Below the pieces are notes generated by a model, which searched no databases, was not told the origin of the DNA, and was given only the letters and a program-made list of their open reading frames with translations. A DNA stretch of 64,000 bases from Diplolepis rosae (taxonomy: Eukaryota > Arthropoda > Insecta > Hymenoptera > Diplolepididae). Location of the stretch: contig JAPYXD010000680.1 of NCBI GenBank assembly GCA_030998225.1, forward strand, positions 10,850,001 through 10,914,000, written 5' to 3'. The position numbers were made by a program, and so were the translations under genes. Shown piece by piece: positions 22,537-33,300 of the stretch. Every line of letters begins with the position of its first letter. Position 1 is the stretch's first letter.

Positions 22537-22580
22537 TTTTCTTCTTTTTCTTAGCTACTAGAAATGTGAGGAGTGAAGTT

Positions 22581-22614
22581 TTTATATAGCACTTTTCTAA
22601 AAAATTTCTTATCT
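22581..22614 (-). promoter_or_regulatory. SPH-B core promoter: GATA site and TATA box
   Basis: On the minus strand GTGAGATAAGAAA (core 22608-22614) is followed by gctatataaaaacttcac (TATATAAA at 22581-22588), about 45 bases upstream of the ATG. The arrangement recurs upstream of A and D. Confidence 0.6.
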
Positions 22615-22794
22615 CACTTTTAGTCAGCGAGTACAGTTATTCATATACTTATACATTATTGTATCTCTCAAAGGTTTTCAAGTACGCTTGTTTAAGATTT
22701 GAATTGTGTTCTTATGTCTGTACTGATAGCTTATAAATGAGACAGTATGCAGTATGTACGTTTTGATATCAGTGGCAGATTGCGTCATATCGAT

Positions 22795-24283
22795 GGTCCC
22801 GAGCGACTTTGACTTAACTCGCAAACAAGTGAACAAACTGTCCTAACTGAAAATCTCCATTCCATTTTGACTCAACTGAAAATGTCAATTCCATTTTGAC
22901 TTAACTGAAATGACTAGTGATATTTTGTTGTAACTGTTTTTTTTTGTGGTTTTTTGGAATTTGAGACAAAAATGATAATGAGGCAAAGATCTATCCTATA
23001 TGAGAGTGTAAAGAAGCAAATTTCGATTTTTCGTTAAGAAAAGGGCATGTTCCCTTTTATTTTAACTGAAAATTAACTTATAATCATATCATATAATTTA
23101 CGTCAATTATAAGTTTAAAAAATGTTTCATTGTAATGTTGCATCACAAAGTAATTTTTTGGTATTTGTTTTTACTTTCGCACTCATTTACACATTAATAT
23201 TCTAGTTTGACGTGATAATATATTTATCTTTAGTAATGATTACAATAAGAAAAAATATAAAATAATTTTGGGTAAGTAACGAAAAAAATTCAATTTTCAC
23301 GAATTTTTGTTTTAAATGTAAATGACGTATTGGCAATCGATTTTTAATATTTGATTTTTAACTTTGCACTTCTGTGTATATTTTTAAAATGACTCGCAAA
23401 CTTGATACAGCTTTTCCTCTGAAACTGTCAAATAAAAGTAACAACAAAATGTCAACCGATTTCATTCATGTCAAAATAGAACTGACATTTTCAGTTGAGT
23501 CAAAATGGAACGGAGATTTTCAGTTAGGACAGTTTGTTTACTTGTTCGCGAGTTAAGGTAGTACTGTCATAAATGGAAATACCGTTCAGATCAGTGTTCG
23601 CAGAATGTGGACGTAAGCGGCCCCCACCATGGACCCTACCAACTCATGGCTTCTTCCGCGCTCCACTGCCATAGTTTGGTTGAATCAGGAAGACACAATG
23701 AGCTCGAAGCATCTATGGTGGGGGCCGTTTACGTCCACGTTCTGCGAAAACTGGTTCAGATATTAATGAAATTGAAATCATGGGTGAACATTAAGCCAGA
23801 AATGACTCAGTTAAATTTTTGAGGACCTAGGGTACACTGGAGGGGAGTAATTAGTAATTGCATTTTGATACGATTAACACCTAACCTTATGGGAAAACGA
23901 ATTCATTTACAAATCCTACCATAACCACCGATCAGATTTTAATAAAAATGACTGGTGCATTGGTTGATAATATAAGAATCATTTTGCAAGTTAAAACATC
24001 TCAATTGGATACGTGTAAGCGTAGCAAAATCGAATTTAGTAAGCAAAAATATAATTTTTCTCCAGTAACCGACGGCGATTAAATAGATCTGGCAACGTCG
24101 CAGAATAAGTGAAAGCGCGCGCCATTCCGTAACGTAAGAAGTCATCTGCCATACACACATGTATAGTCGCTTTCTTATGCGACGTTGAAAAATTGAGATA
24201 CTACGTGAAGCAAATGAGAAAAAGTACTTATTTGATTAGCTACGTACCGACAGTACTACTTTAAGTCAAAGTCGCTCGGGACC
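22795..24283. mobile_element. Compound foldback element, TIR GGTCCCGAGCGACTTTGACT
   Basis: The outer ends match for more than 20 bases. An internal second arm (23466-23556) inversely repeats 22814-22920 (tccattttgactcaactgaa and neighbours), so the structure has arms within arms. A hAT-type MITE (23592-23753) is inserted in it. No transposase is seen. Confidence 0.65.
23592..23753. mobile_element. hAT-type hairpin MITE (copy 1), 8-bp target duplication
   Basis: GTTCAGAT directly repeats at 23584-23591 and 23754-23761. The inverted ends are CAGTGTTCGCAGAA and CAGTTTTCGCAGAA, and almost the whole element is palindromic around cgctccactgccat. Eight-base duplications and CAGTG ends are hallmarks of hAT transposition. 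A relative interrupts the Tc1 transposase at 58683-58856. Confidence 0.85.
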
Positions 24284-24701
24284 ACCAATATGTACACTCA
24301 TTTAAAAAGCGAAACAATAGATGTCAATTATGCGAAAACAATAAGTTTTGATTTTTTCTTTCAGACAATTCTCAATAAAAAATCTTGTAATGAAATCATC
24401 TTCCAAAAAAATTAATAAATTCATATTTATTTCTGAAGAATTTTCTCAGGTATTCCCGCTTACTGAACTATAAATTGTAAGTTGCTGATAAATGGATATA
24501 ATGAAGGCCATACACGTGTGCCAGTTTTTATAGAGGCCTGCGAGAATTTTTCGTTTGGGAACAAAGAATTGCTTTTTAGGTATAATTTTTTGTACTGAAT
24601 TTCAAATATTTCAATCAGGTTTTTCTCCATCAATAGCTATATACATGGCTTCAAATGTAAGTGGAAGCTAACACTTTAATTTGAAGTATATCTAAAATCT
24701 A

Positions 24702-24886
24702 CACTGAGAAAAAATGCCATTGAATTCATAGCATTTCTGCTAAAAGCATGCATATCATTGATTTAAATCAATATGTTATAGAATTGGTCGCATATGTATC
24801 AGTTATAATGGCATATTTTTTTGAATCAATCATATACATGCTTTTGGCAGAAATGGTATAGATTCGATAGCATTTTTATCCCAGTG
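24702..24886. mobile_element. MITE, CACTGAGAAAAA family (copy 1)
   Basis: The 185-base hairpin element is flanked by TA, with ends CACTGAGAAAAAATGC and, inverted, CACTGGGATAAAAATGC. Internally atagcatttctgc and its inverse pair. A copy is at 29616-29798. Confidence 0.75.
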
Positions 24887-25984
24887 TAGGCTCTGTATTT
24901 CACAGGCCTAAATAAAAATTTTACAATTATCTCTATTTCGGCACGCTTCCATTATTTATTTGTATGAAATTATCTACACTACGATTCTTATTTCGCAGAA
25001 TTTACCAGATAATAAAATTTATTTATGTATTGTTATTATAAAAATTTCCTATATAATTTTAAATTATTTCAATAGAAAAATTTCAAGATTTTCTATTTTT
25101 GTAATTGGATGTTTAGGTGTATTTACGTAAAATTTACGAGATCTGCAAATATTGTTACTTCAAGCATAAATTCGAAAGATTTAAAAACGATGAAGAATAC
25201 TGTATAAAAATATGCTCCTAAAGTGATTCCATTTATAATTTATATTTTTGATCACTACAAAATTCAACGATCAGTTCCAAAATTTTCAAAATTGACTTTT
25301 AAATTTCAGAATTATAATTAAATTTTTATTGATCTAGCTAACGATTATAACAATTCTGTAATATACGAGTATATGGTCTTTAAAGACACGATATTTACTC
25401 CGAATAATGTCCTTTGATTATGTGAACAATGCACTCCTCCTTTTACCTCAATCAAATTAGAAGCAAAGCACGTTTGGAACGAAGTTGTTATTATTTTAAA
25501 ATTATCCCCTATTGAGCTCTAATGACAATAGCTTTTGCTCAAAGATCTACAGTTACTACCGTACCATTTTGAAATATGAAAAAACTGGACAGATTTTAAA
25601 GTTGTGTGATCCTTTTTATCACGACTGAAAAAGTAAGTTTGATGACAGAAATACCTAGCGGAAATGAATTGATTAGAATAAAACTTTCGTTATAAGCCTG
25701 GCGTACAAAAAATTGACCTGAGATAGAAATTTTCTGAAATTCAAAAAGACTGCTCATATCTAAAAAATTGTGAGATTGCCAAGGTTAAATTTTGTTATTC
25801 AAATAGATAATAATTTAGTCTATCCATAAAAATCCCATACTCAAGTGTAAGGAACAAGTGGAGTACGATTTTTTTTTCCTATGTTGGCACACTTGTCCCG
25901 AATGTATGTTCACAGTTTCAGCAATACAGCATTTTTTGTTTGTTTGTGAGAGGCATAAAGGTTAGAAGTGTTTTGCGTGTGTTG
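24887..25984. other. AT-rich intergenic DNA, nothing recognised
   Basis: No ORF of note, repeat partner or conserved motif was recognised between the MITE and the next mariner fragment. Confidence 0.5.
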
Positions 25985-26293
25985 GCGATTGTCTGCTGCC
26001 GAAAAAAATAGATCAAAGAATATGCATCAAATTTTGTGTATAAAATGGAATTAAGTGCTCAAAAACACTTGAAATGTTGAAAGTGGCATACGGCGAGTGT
26101 ACTGTAAGTCAAAGAAGTGTTTACAAGTGATACAAGCTCATCACAGAAGGTCGAGAAGAGGTGAATGATGAGGCTTGCCCTGGACGGCCCAGCACGTCAA
26201 CAACCAATGAAAAAACTGAAGCAATGAAGAAAATTGTTATGGAGAATCGTCGAATCACTATTAGAGAAGTTGCTGAGGATGTCGGCATATTGG
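25985..26293 (+). mobile_element. mariner N-terminal fragment
   Basis: Translated pieces such as EEVNDEACPGRPSTSTTNEK and MKKIVMENRRITIREVAEDV match the mariner helix-turn-helix linker (GRPSTS, then ENRR-T-REIAE). It stops abruptly near 26293, shortly before the LINE. Confidence 0.7.
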
Positions 26294-26369
26294 TAAGCTC
26301 ATGCTCAAAAAGGACCACATAGAAATTCATGAATAAATTAATATTTTTCGAAAAAAATGAAAATTCACA

Positions 26370-28231
26370 AAACAGTCCAAGACAAAGTTAGCGACGGAGT
26401 GCCGAACGAAATCCTCAAAGAGGTGATCGGAGCATATCCGGAGATCCTCCTAGAAGCCTTCAACTCCTGTCTTCGGGAGGGGAGATTCTTCGAAGACTGG
26501 AAGAAGCAGAGATTGGTTTTGCTAAGGAAGGGCAACAAACCTCTAGGGAATCCCAATATGTCTATTGGATACGATGGGGAAGCTTCTGGAGGAGTTGATT
26601 CTACACCGACTTCAGGCCCTTTTGGTCGGGGAGAACGGTCTCTCGAAGAACCAGTTCGGATTCAGGAAAGGCAGGTCCACTGTGGACGCTATCCAAGCTG
26701 TGGTTAACATCGCCACAAATGCAAGAAAAGGAACTGGTAAGCGTAAGGGATTCTGCGCGTTCATCAGAATTGACATACACAATGCGTTCAATACCGCGAG
26801 GTGGAATATCTGCATCGAGGCGATGATGCGGAAAAAGGTTCCAGACAACCTGTTGCGAATGATAGATGACTATCTGAGCGACAGGTGGGTGATTTACGAG
26901 GGCGACAAATGGTCTCTCAAAGAAGAGATGACATGTGGCGCTCCTCAAGGGTCGCGGGTGGGTCCACTCGTTTGGAACGTCATGTATGACGACTTTCTGC
27001 GCATGGACCTACCTGCTGGAACGAGCATCATCGGCTTCGCGGATGACACACTTGTCGTGTGCGCCGCTGATGACGTCGGAATCCTGGAGCTGAGGATCAA
27101 TGAAAGTCTGCGGCGGGCAAAGCATTGGTTGGATAGAAGAGGCCTTAAAATGGCCCCTGAAAAAACCGAGGCTTTTCTCGTCACGGACAAGAGATCCTTT
27201 CAGTACACGAGGATCGTTCTTGGACGGCATGAGGTCGAGTGGAAAACAAATATAAAGTACCTGGGTGTGCAGTTGGATCGTAGACTTAGCTTTGACGAAC
27301 ACCTAAGGATCACAACTGCCAAAGCCATGCAATGTGGAGCAAGCTTGGCTCGGCTCATGCCAAACATTGGTGGACCCAGGGAAGTAAAAAGAAGACTGGT
27401 GGCGAGTGTGGTGCACTGGAGGCTGCTTTATGCAGCTCCGGTCTGGGCCAAAGCCCTGCAAAACCATGCTATCCAGAGGAGGCTGTTCTCGGCGCAGAGA
27501 CTTGTCGCGCTGAGAATATTTTCAGCCTATAGAACCGTCTCGACGAGTGATGCGCTGGTCCTGGCGAGCGTCCCTCCAATAGATTTATTGGCGGAGGAAA
27601 GGCAGGAGACCCTTCAGCTCCGCAAGGAGCTTACCTGTACCGACCCGCTGGAAATCGCTCGCGCAAAGGAGGCCATCCGCAAGGATGGATGGCGCAAACT
27701 CGTCGAGAAATGGCAGATGAGATGGCATGGCGAGCAGACCGGGAGATGGACCTACCGCCTGATCCCGGAGCTCGCCACCTGGCTGAACAGAGAGCACGGA
27801 GAGGTCGGCTTTTATTGGGCGCAAGCGCTCTCAGGCCATGGGTGTTTTAACGCGTACCTGAGGCGCTTTCAGAAAAGAGACGAGGAGATGTGCTGTCACT
27901 GCGATTCCCCTGTGGATAACGCAGAGCACGCACTCTTCGTCTGCGCAAAGTGGGGCGCGGCAAGGGAGGCCCTCGGCCAGGCAGTGGGTGCTGAGCTCAC
28001 TCCTGATACGTTGGTCCCTCTGATGCTCCAGTCTGAGCGGATTTGGACCCTCATCGAGTCATTCGTCACACTTGTGATGAGGACGAGGGAGCTCGATGGG
28101 CGTCGGGAGATGAACAACGGGGAGGGCCAGTAGAAATCGCATCACCTGCCTAGACCCGTCCTAGGAGAGTCCTGTACAACGTCTATAAAAGATTTTGCCA
28201 TTTTTCCTCCTCACCAAAAAAAAAAAAAAAG
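26370..28231 (+). mobile_element. 5'-truncated R1-clade non-LTR retrotransposon
   Basis: The homologous frame begins near 26390 (DGVPNEILKEVIGAYPEILL). It shifts near 26550 into the 522-codon ORF and ends with a short 3' tail and 15 A at 28217-28231. The sequence AAAGTTAG occurs at the 5' border (about 26385) and directly after the A run, a plausible short target-site duplication. The GC content is much higher than the neighbourhood, which suggests recent arrival. The endonuclease domain and ORF1 are missing, so it is dead on arrival. Confidence 0.85.
26565..28133 (+). CDS. LINE reverse transcriptase fragment (R1 clade)
   Basis: This open frame of 522 codons encodes most of a reverse transcriptase. 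It has NQFGFRKGRSTVDAI (motif 1), RIDIHNAFNTARW (first metal-binding Asp, residue about 70), GAPQGSRVGPLVWN and FADDTLVV (the YADD box as FADD, residues about 157-160). The thumb region follows with KYLGVQLDRRLSFDEH. A zinc-knuckle-like CCHC-x-H-x-C pattern (CCHCDSPVDNAEHALFVC, about 442-460) lies near the end. These features and the order are those of R1-clade elements. The listed start is only the first Met of the open frame; the true protein began further upstream, where a frameshift and truncation lie. It would copy LINE RNA at a nicked target. Confidence 0.85.
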   Translation: MDTMGKLLEELILHRLQALLVGENGLSKNQFGFRKGRSTVDAIQAVVNIATNARKGTGKRKGFCAFIRIDIHNAFNTARWNICIEAMMRKKVPDNLLRMIDDYLSDRWVIYEGDKWSLKEEMTCGAPQGSRVGPLVWNVMYDDFLRMDLPAGTSIIGFADDTLVVCAADDVGILELRINESLRRAKHWLDRRGLKMAPEKTEAFLVTDKRSFQYTRIVLGRHEVEWKTNIKYLGVQLDRRLSFDEHLRITTAKAMQCGASLARLMPNIGGPREVKRRLVASVVHWRLLYAAPVWAKALQNHAIQRRLFSAQRLVALRIFSAYRTVSTSDALVLASVPPIDLLAEERQETLQLRKELTCTDPLEIARAKEAIRKDGWRKLVEKWQMRWHGEQTGRWTYRLIPELATWLNREHGEVGFYWAQALSGHGCFNAYLRRFQKRDEEMCCHCDSPVDNAEHALFVCAKWGAAREALGQAVGAELTPDTLVPLMLQSERIWTLIESFVTLVMRTRELDGRREMNNGEGQ

Positions 28232-28498
28232 TTAGTAACAGTCCATCAACACTTTAGGATTCATAAGCATTTTATGAACTTCTCTTGGGCTTTTTTGTTA
28301 CTATTTCTTGTCATTTGAGCATGTTTTGCAGAATTTTCCCAAAATTTACGATTTCTTAAACCTTGTCTAAAAGTGCTAAATAGACCATAAAATTTAAACG
28401 GATTATTATTGTCCACGCAGGTTAAATTACTTCACATAACTCTACGATAATAAGTTAATTAATGAATAACACATCACTCAATAAGTACTCAATGAATA
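28232..28498. other. AT-rich intergenic DNA, nothing recognised
   Basis: A short unassigned stretch between the LINE tail and the next mariner fragment. Confidence 0.5.
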
Positions 28499-29110
28499 CT
28501 TTTGTTATTTTTAAGACAATGGTTGAAGAAGAGTTTCGAGTGGTCATCAAACATACCTTCTTAGTGGAAAAAAATACTGTTGAAGCAAAGCAGTGGATCG
28601 ATAAGCGTTATGAGGACTCTACACCAGGGAAATCAACAATCATCGACTGGTATGCCGAATTTAAACGCGGTCGTACAAAGACCGATGACACTGAACGCTC
28701 TGGTCGCCCGAAATCAGCAGTTGTTCCGGAAAACATAACAAAAGTCCACAAAATAGTTTTGGGCGATCGTTAATTAAAGTTGTGTGAGATAGCTGATACC
28801 TTAAAGATATCAGAAGGCGGTGTATTTACAATTTTGCACGAATCTTTGTGGTTGCGTAAGTTATTGTTTTCGAAATAGGTTCCGCATTTGCTCACACCCG
28901 ACCAAAAACAACAACGTCTCGAGGATTGAGAGCGCTGTTTGGAGCTGTTCAAGCGAGGTAGAAACGATTTTCTGCGTCGGTATGTGGCAATGGATGAAAC
29001 ATGGATCCGCCATTACCATATTCCCCAGATCTGGCCCCCAGCGACTACTAGCTCTTTGCTGACTTCAAAAAAATGCTCTAAGGTCGAATTTATCGAAAAA
29101 CTGTGTTTTT
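28499..29110 (+). mobile_element. Decayed mariner, EFRVVIKH family (copy 1)
   Basis: The ORF at 28462-28773 contains EEEFRVVIKHTFLVEKNTVE, WYAEFKRGRTKTDDTERSGR and NITKVHKIVLGDR, a mariner helix-turn-helix region. Downstream debris resembles AMDETWIHHY near 28990, then DLAPSDY-like sequence near 29030. The centre is deleted and stops are present. It is related to 33075-34000. Confidence 0.7.
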
Positions 29111-29615
29111 CTTAGTTAGACCGGAAACCTATTGAGTGATGAGTTAATTGATGATGATGGTATTTCGATACAAAAGAAGCATCATTATTTAATGAATCTT
29201 ATATATCTGGTTATATTCAGTTCTTGGGAGGACAAAAAATAGTATTTTTGATATTAAATCTACTCAGAAGACATTAAGACCATAGACCAAACTGACCACA
29301 TGACATAATTATGGTTTATATCTATATAAGATAACTCTTTCCATATATAAAATATCTTTCGGAAAATTTGAAAGATATAAGACAAAACAATAAGGAACGC
29401 CGGTCTGATGAATTTTAGTAAAACTTTTCAAGAATTATTTACTGTCAACTTTAATAACATATAACTGCTTCAATATTATTCGATGTGAAAAAACTTCTTT
29501 GCTCAGTTTTCACAAAAACGTACCAGACAGAATTTTCTTATTGTATTTTATTATATTTCCCATATTTTCAGAAAAATATTTTGCACACAAAAAAATTAAC
29601 TTATACGAATATAGT

Positions 29616-29798
29616 TACTGAGAAAAAATTCTATTGAATCAATAGCATTTTTGAACAAGAATGTATATCATGGATTCAAATCAATATGCTATAGAACTGG
29701 TCACATATTTGATGGTTCTTGCAGTATATTTTTATGATTTAATAGTATACGTGCTTTTAACAGAAATGCTATTGGCTCAATAGCACTTTTTCTCAGTG
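29616..29798. mobile_element. MITE, CACTGAGAAAAA family (copy 2)
   Basis: The ends are (T)ACTGAGAAAAAATTC and, inverted, CACTGAGAAAAAGTGC. The internal text ttcaaatcaatatgctatag is close to copy 1 at 24702-24886. Confidence 0.75.
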
Positions 29799-30147
29799 GT
29801 CACCTACGAATTGGATCACGTGGTTAGGTTTGTCACAACCTTAATGTATACTTCTGAATAGTTTCTCAAATGTTTCCTTTCTATTCCTTAAAAGTAGCTT
29901 CAGGCGGTATGCTCGATTTTTCATGAAGTCATGATAAGGTTGTTCAAAATAAATTCAAAATTAGGTTTTGTAGGTGTTTTTTAGGGGAAAATTTTTTATT
30001 TGTGATGAAATTAATTTTCACTCTGTTTCATTAGCAGTGTCAAAACTTTTAATAAAAAACACTCGTGGATAGATACTATTTCTATTATTTAAAGAATAAT
30101 ATGGTTGTATTTTAACCTACATATTACACATTAAGTAAAAGTTACGT

Positions 30148-30360
30148 TTAACTGTTTTCTAAGCAATTTTCATCTTCTACCTCCTTAGACTGTAACTTCT
30201 GTAGTATTCTTTGAACATCTCCGGTTAGAATTGAACTTCTATAGAAACGTAGGTAAATGTCGATTGTATTTAATGGTCGATGAAGTGTGATTCCAATAAT
30301 AAAATGTTTAGGCTCATTATTCTCTACAATGAACTTGGTCAGAGGGTTTCCTAAGTCTCG
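30148..30360 (-). CDS. SPH-C exon 4 (C-terminal)
   Basis: The exon starts RDLGNPLTKFIVENNEPKHF after the acceptor catag and ends DENCLENS-stop (70 codons plus stop). The active-site Ser position is Leu. Confidence 0.87.
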   Translation of the reverse strand, partial: RDLGNPLTKFIVENNEPKHFIIGITLHRPLNTIDIYLRFYRSSILTGDVQRILQKLQSKEVEDENCLENS

Positions 30361-33300
30361 CTATGCAACAATTAGGAATATATCAATTGCAAATGTGAAA
30401 TGCGTTACTTCAAAATAAACTTGATTAAATTTAAATTGATCCAATTGGGTCTATTTTTAACAAAATCTAGTCCATTTTTTAATTTTCTTTGTTCTTTTTG
30501 AAATTTTACTGTATTGTATTTTAAAGGTTTTATGCTAGGAATCAAATGTTAATTTCTTTCAACTGACTGGAATCTTATAAAATTGAAACAACTGGATAGT
30601 AAAAAAAAAAAGAAAACAATACATGTCCGACTACTATAATACGTGTCTGGAGATCAGTGAAATTACCCTACTAATTTATTTTGAAATTTCATTCAGTGTT
30701 TTCAATTGCTTTGAATATAACAGTTTCTACAAAATTATATGATTAAATAAATTTTTCATTATTATTACCAAAGTAGTTAATTGCCCAGAAAATTTTGCTT
30801 CTCCGCACATCAGTTTGTTTCTGTAATCTCCACCTGGAATAGCATTTCTACAGACTGTTTCGTTACGAAGGGTAATAGACATACAATGTAGATTCTCTGA
30901 ATATCCCCCGTTTCCAATGTTATCAACTTTGTAATCATCGTATTCCGTAGTTCCCCATCCACATACTGTCGCATAGGATTTATTTTTTAGTAAATTGAAT
31001 TTAAAATCACATAAATTCAAAACTTGTGCACGCGTATAATCGATATTATCTGCAAGCTAGAACAATGATTAAAGTTAAGAAATAAACAATCTGTAAATTG
31101 TATCAACTTTTGTGGTCATTTTAGAGCCATTTTGTTCCTTCAATGAGGAAATCGGCCATAAATAATTTTAATATAAAAGGAAATGTTGAATTTTGGAAAA
31201 CTATTATTAGATTGGGAATCTCGAATCGAGGATGATACAGGCGGCCCGACCGGGGCTAGACCTGGCTGCCTGGAATCCGAACAGGCTTTCATCAGGACTT
31301 TGTTGGGACGTGTACTTCAACATCGGTCGGGGCCATTCCCGGTAATTTCTACATGAAGAAATGTTGTCAGTATTCACTTAAATGTTCAACTTGTTTAGGT
31401 TGATCGATTGGTTTTCGTGAAAGAAATATTTTTCCTTGTATGTTAGAAATAAATCATGAAGCCTTAAATCTCTCAACGAAGCAGCAAAAGCAAACTTCAG
31501 TCAATAGAAAAGACTATAAGCAAAGCTGTTGAGTTTAGAAAAAGCCAAGTTTTTAAAACTGGCACCTTCTATCATGATTTATGACACCTGTCGATTTTAC
31601 CTTTTTGTACCCAATATCTAGATAGGAGGTCAGGTCAATAAGTTCTTCCAAATTTTACCACATAGCCTCAAAATATTGGAAGAAGTATATTACTAAAGAA
31701 TGCCATCTCTTAATACCAGGGGTGTTAGTTGAAGTTTGCTGGTTTTTTCAATGAAGAAAACACTTAATTCTCAAGGGAATCTCAAAAAAATTTTATTCAA
31801 AGTATTGACCATTGGATTCTACACATTTTGCCCATCTTTCAGGCAAATCATGGATACCATTCCAAAAAAACTTTTTCTCTTTCAAGGCAAACCATTTGAC
31901 GAGCCATTTTTCGACTTCTTCAAAATTGGCGAAGCGCTGCTCTGCGAGTGAGTGTCCCATCGATGCGAAAAGGTGATAGTCGGACGGGGCAAGGTCTGCA
32001 GAGTAAGGCGGATGTGATAATATTTCCCAATTCAATGCTTTTAATGTGTTCTTCACCACTTTAGCGGTATGAGACGGTGCGTTGTCATGTTGTAGGATAA
32101 CTTTGCCATGTCTTCGGGCCCATTCCGCCGTTTTTCGATCAAGGCATGATTAAAATTGATAATTTGTTGTCGGTAGCGATCCGTATTCAGCGTCTCACCA
32201 GGTTTTAATAACTCGAAGTACACCACACCACACTGGTGCCACCAAACGTAGAGCATTGTCTTACGGCCAAAGCGATTTGGACTTGGAGTCGATGGGCCGA
32301 CCTCACCAGGTGAAAGCCATGATTTTTTCCGCTTCGGATTCTCGAAATAAATCCATTTTTCGTCCCCCGTGACAATTCGATGCAGACCAGATTTCCTTTC
32401 GAACCGTTGAAGCAGCATTTCACAAATGGTTTTACGATTTTCCATTTGTCTATCGTTCAGTTGGTGTGGTACACATTTTCCATACTTTTGGATTTTTCCC
32501 ATGGCTTTTAAACGTTGGCAAATTGCTCCTTGGGTCACATTTAGTGTTTGTACCAAATGTTGTTGCGATTGGGTTGGGTCTTCATCCAATAACGCCTGCA
32601 ATTCCTCGTCTTCGAACTTTTTCGCTGCACCAGGATGTTCATTGTCTGTTAAATCGAAATCTCCACTTTTAAATTGACGAAACCATGTCTCACATGTTCT
32701 AATCACTGGAGCATGTTCACCATAAGTTTCTACCAGCAATCGATGAGCTTCAACTGCTTTTTTCTTTTGATGAAATAAGAAAAGCAATGAATGCCGCAAA
32801 TGCGATTTACTTGGAACGAAACTCGACATATTCACTGAGGTAAACAGCTATGATGCTATAATTTTGGCAGAATTTAATTGTGTATTTTTGAAGCTTATTG
32901 TCCATCGAAAAATATGACATAGATGCCAAATCATAGAAATGTATACATATCTCTAGCGACATCTATGAATAAAATCGGCAAATTTCAACTAACACCCCTG
33001 GAAGACTAATGTCAAATTTTAAGCCAAATCCGTTGCGCAATTCAATTTTTAAAATCGATTATTGGAAACAAGTTTTGTGAATCAAATAAAATGAAGAAAA
33101 ATGAATTTCGTGTAGTAATCAAACACTTTTATATAAAAAGCAATACACCAAAAGATACAAAGGCCGACTTAGATGAAGTTCATTTCACATCTGCACCATC
33201 GTTTAAAAGTGTGTACAATTGCGTGAATGAGTTTGAACGTGTTCTTACATTCATTCGCGATGAACCCTGTTCGGGGCCCCCAGTTGAGGCAGCGACACCA

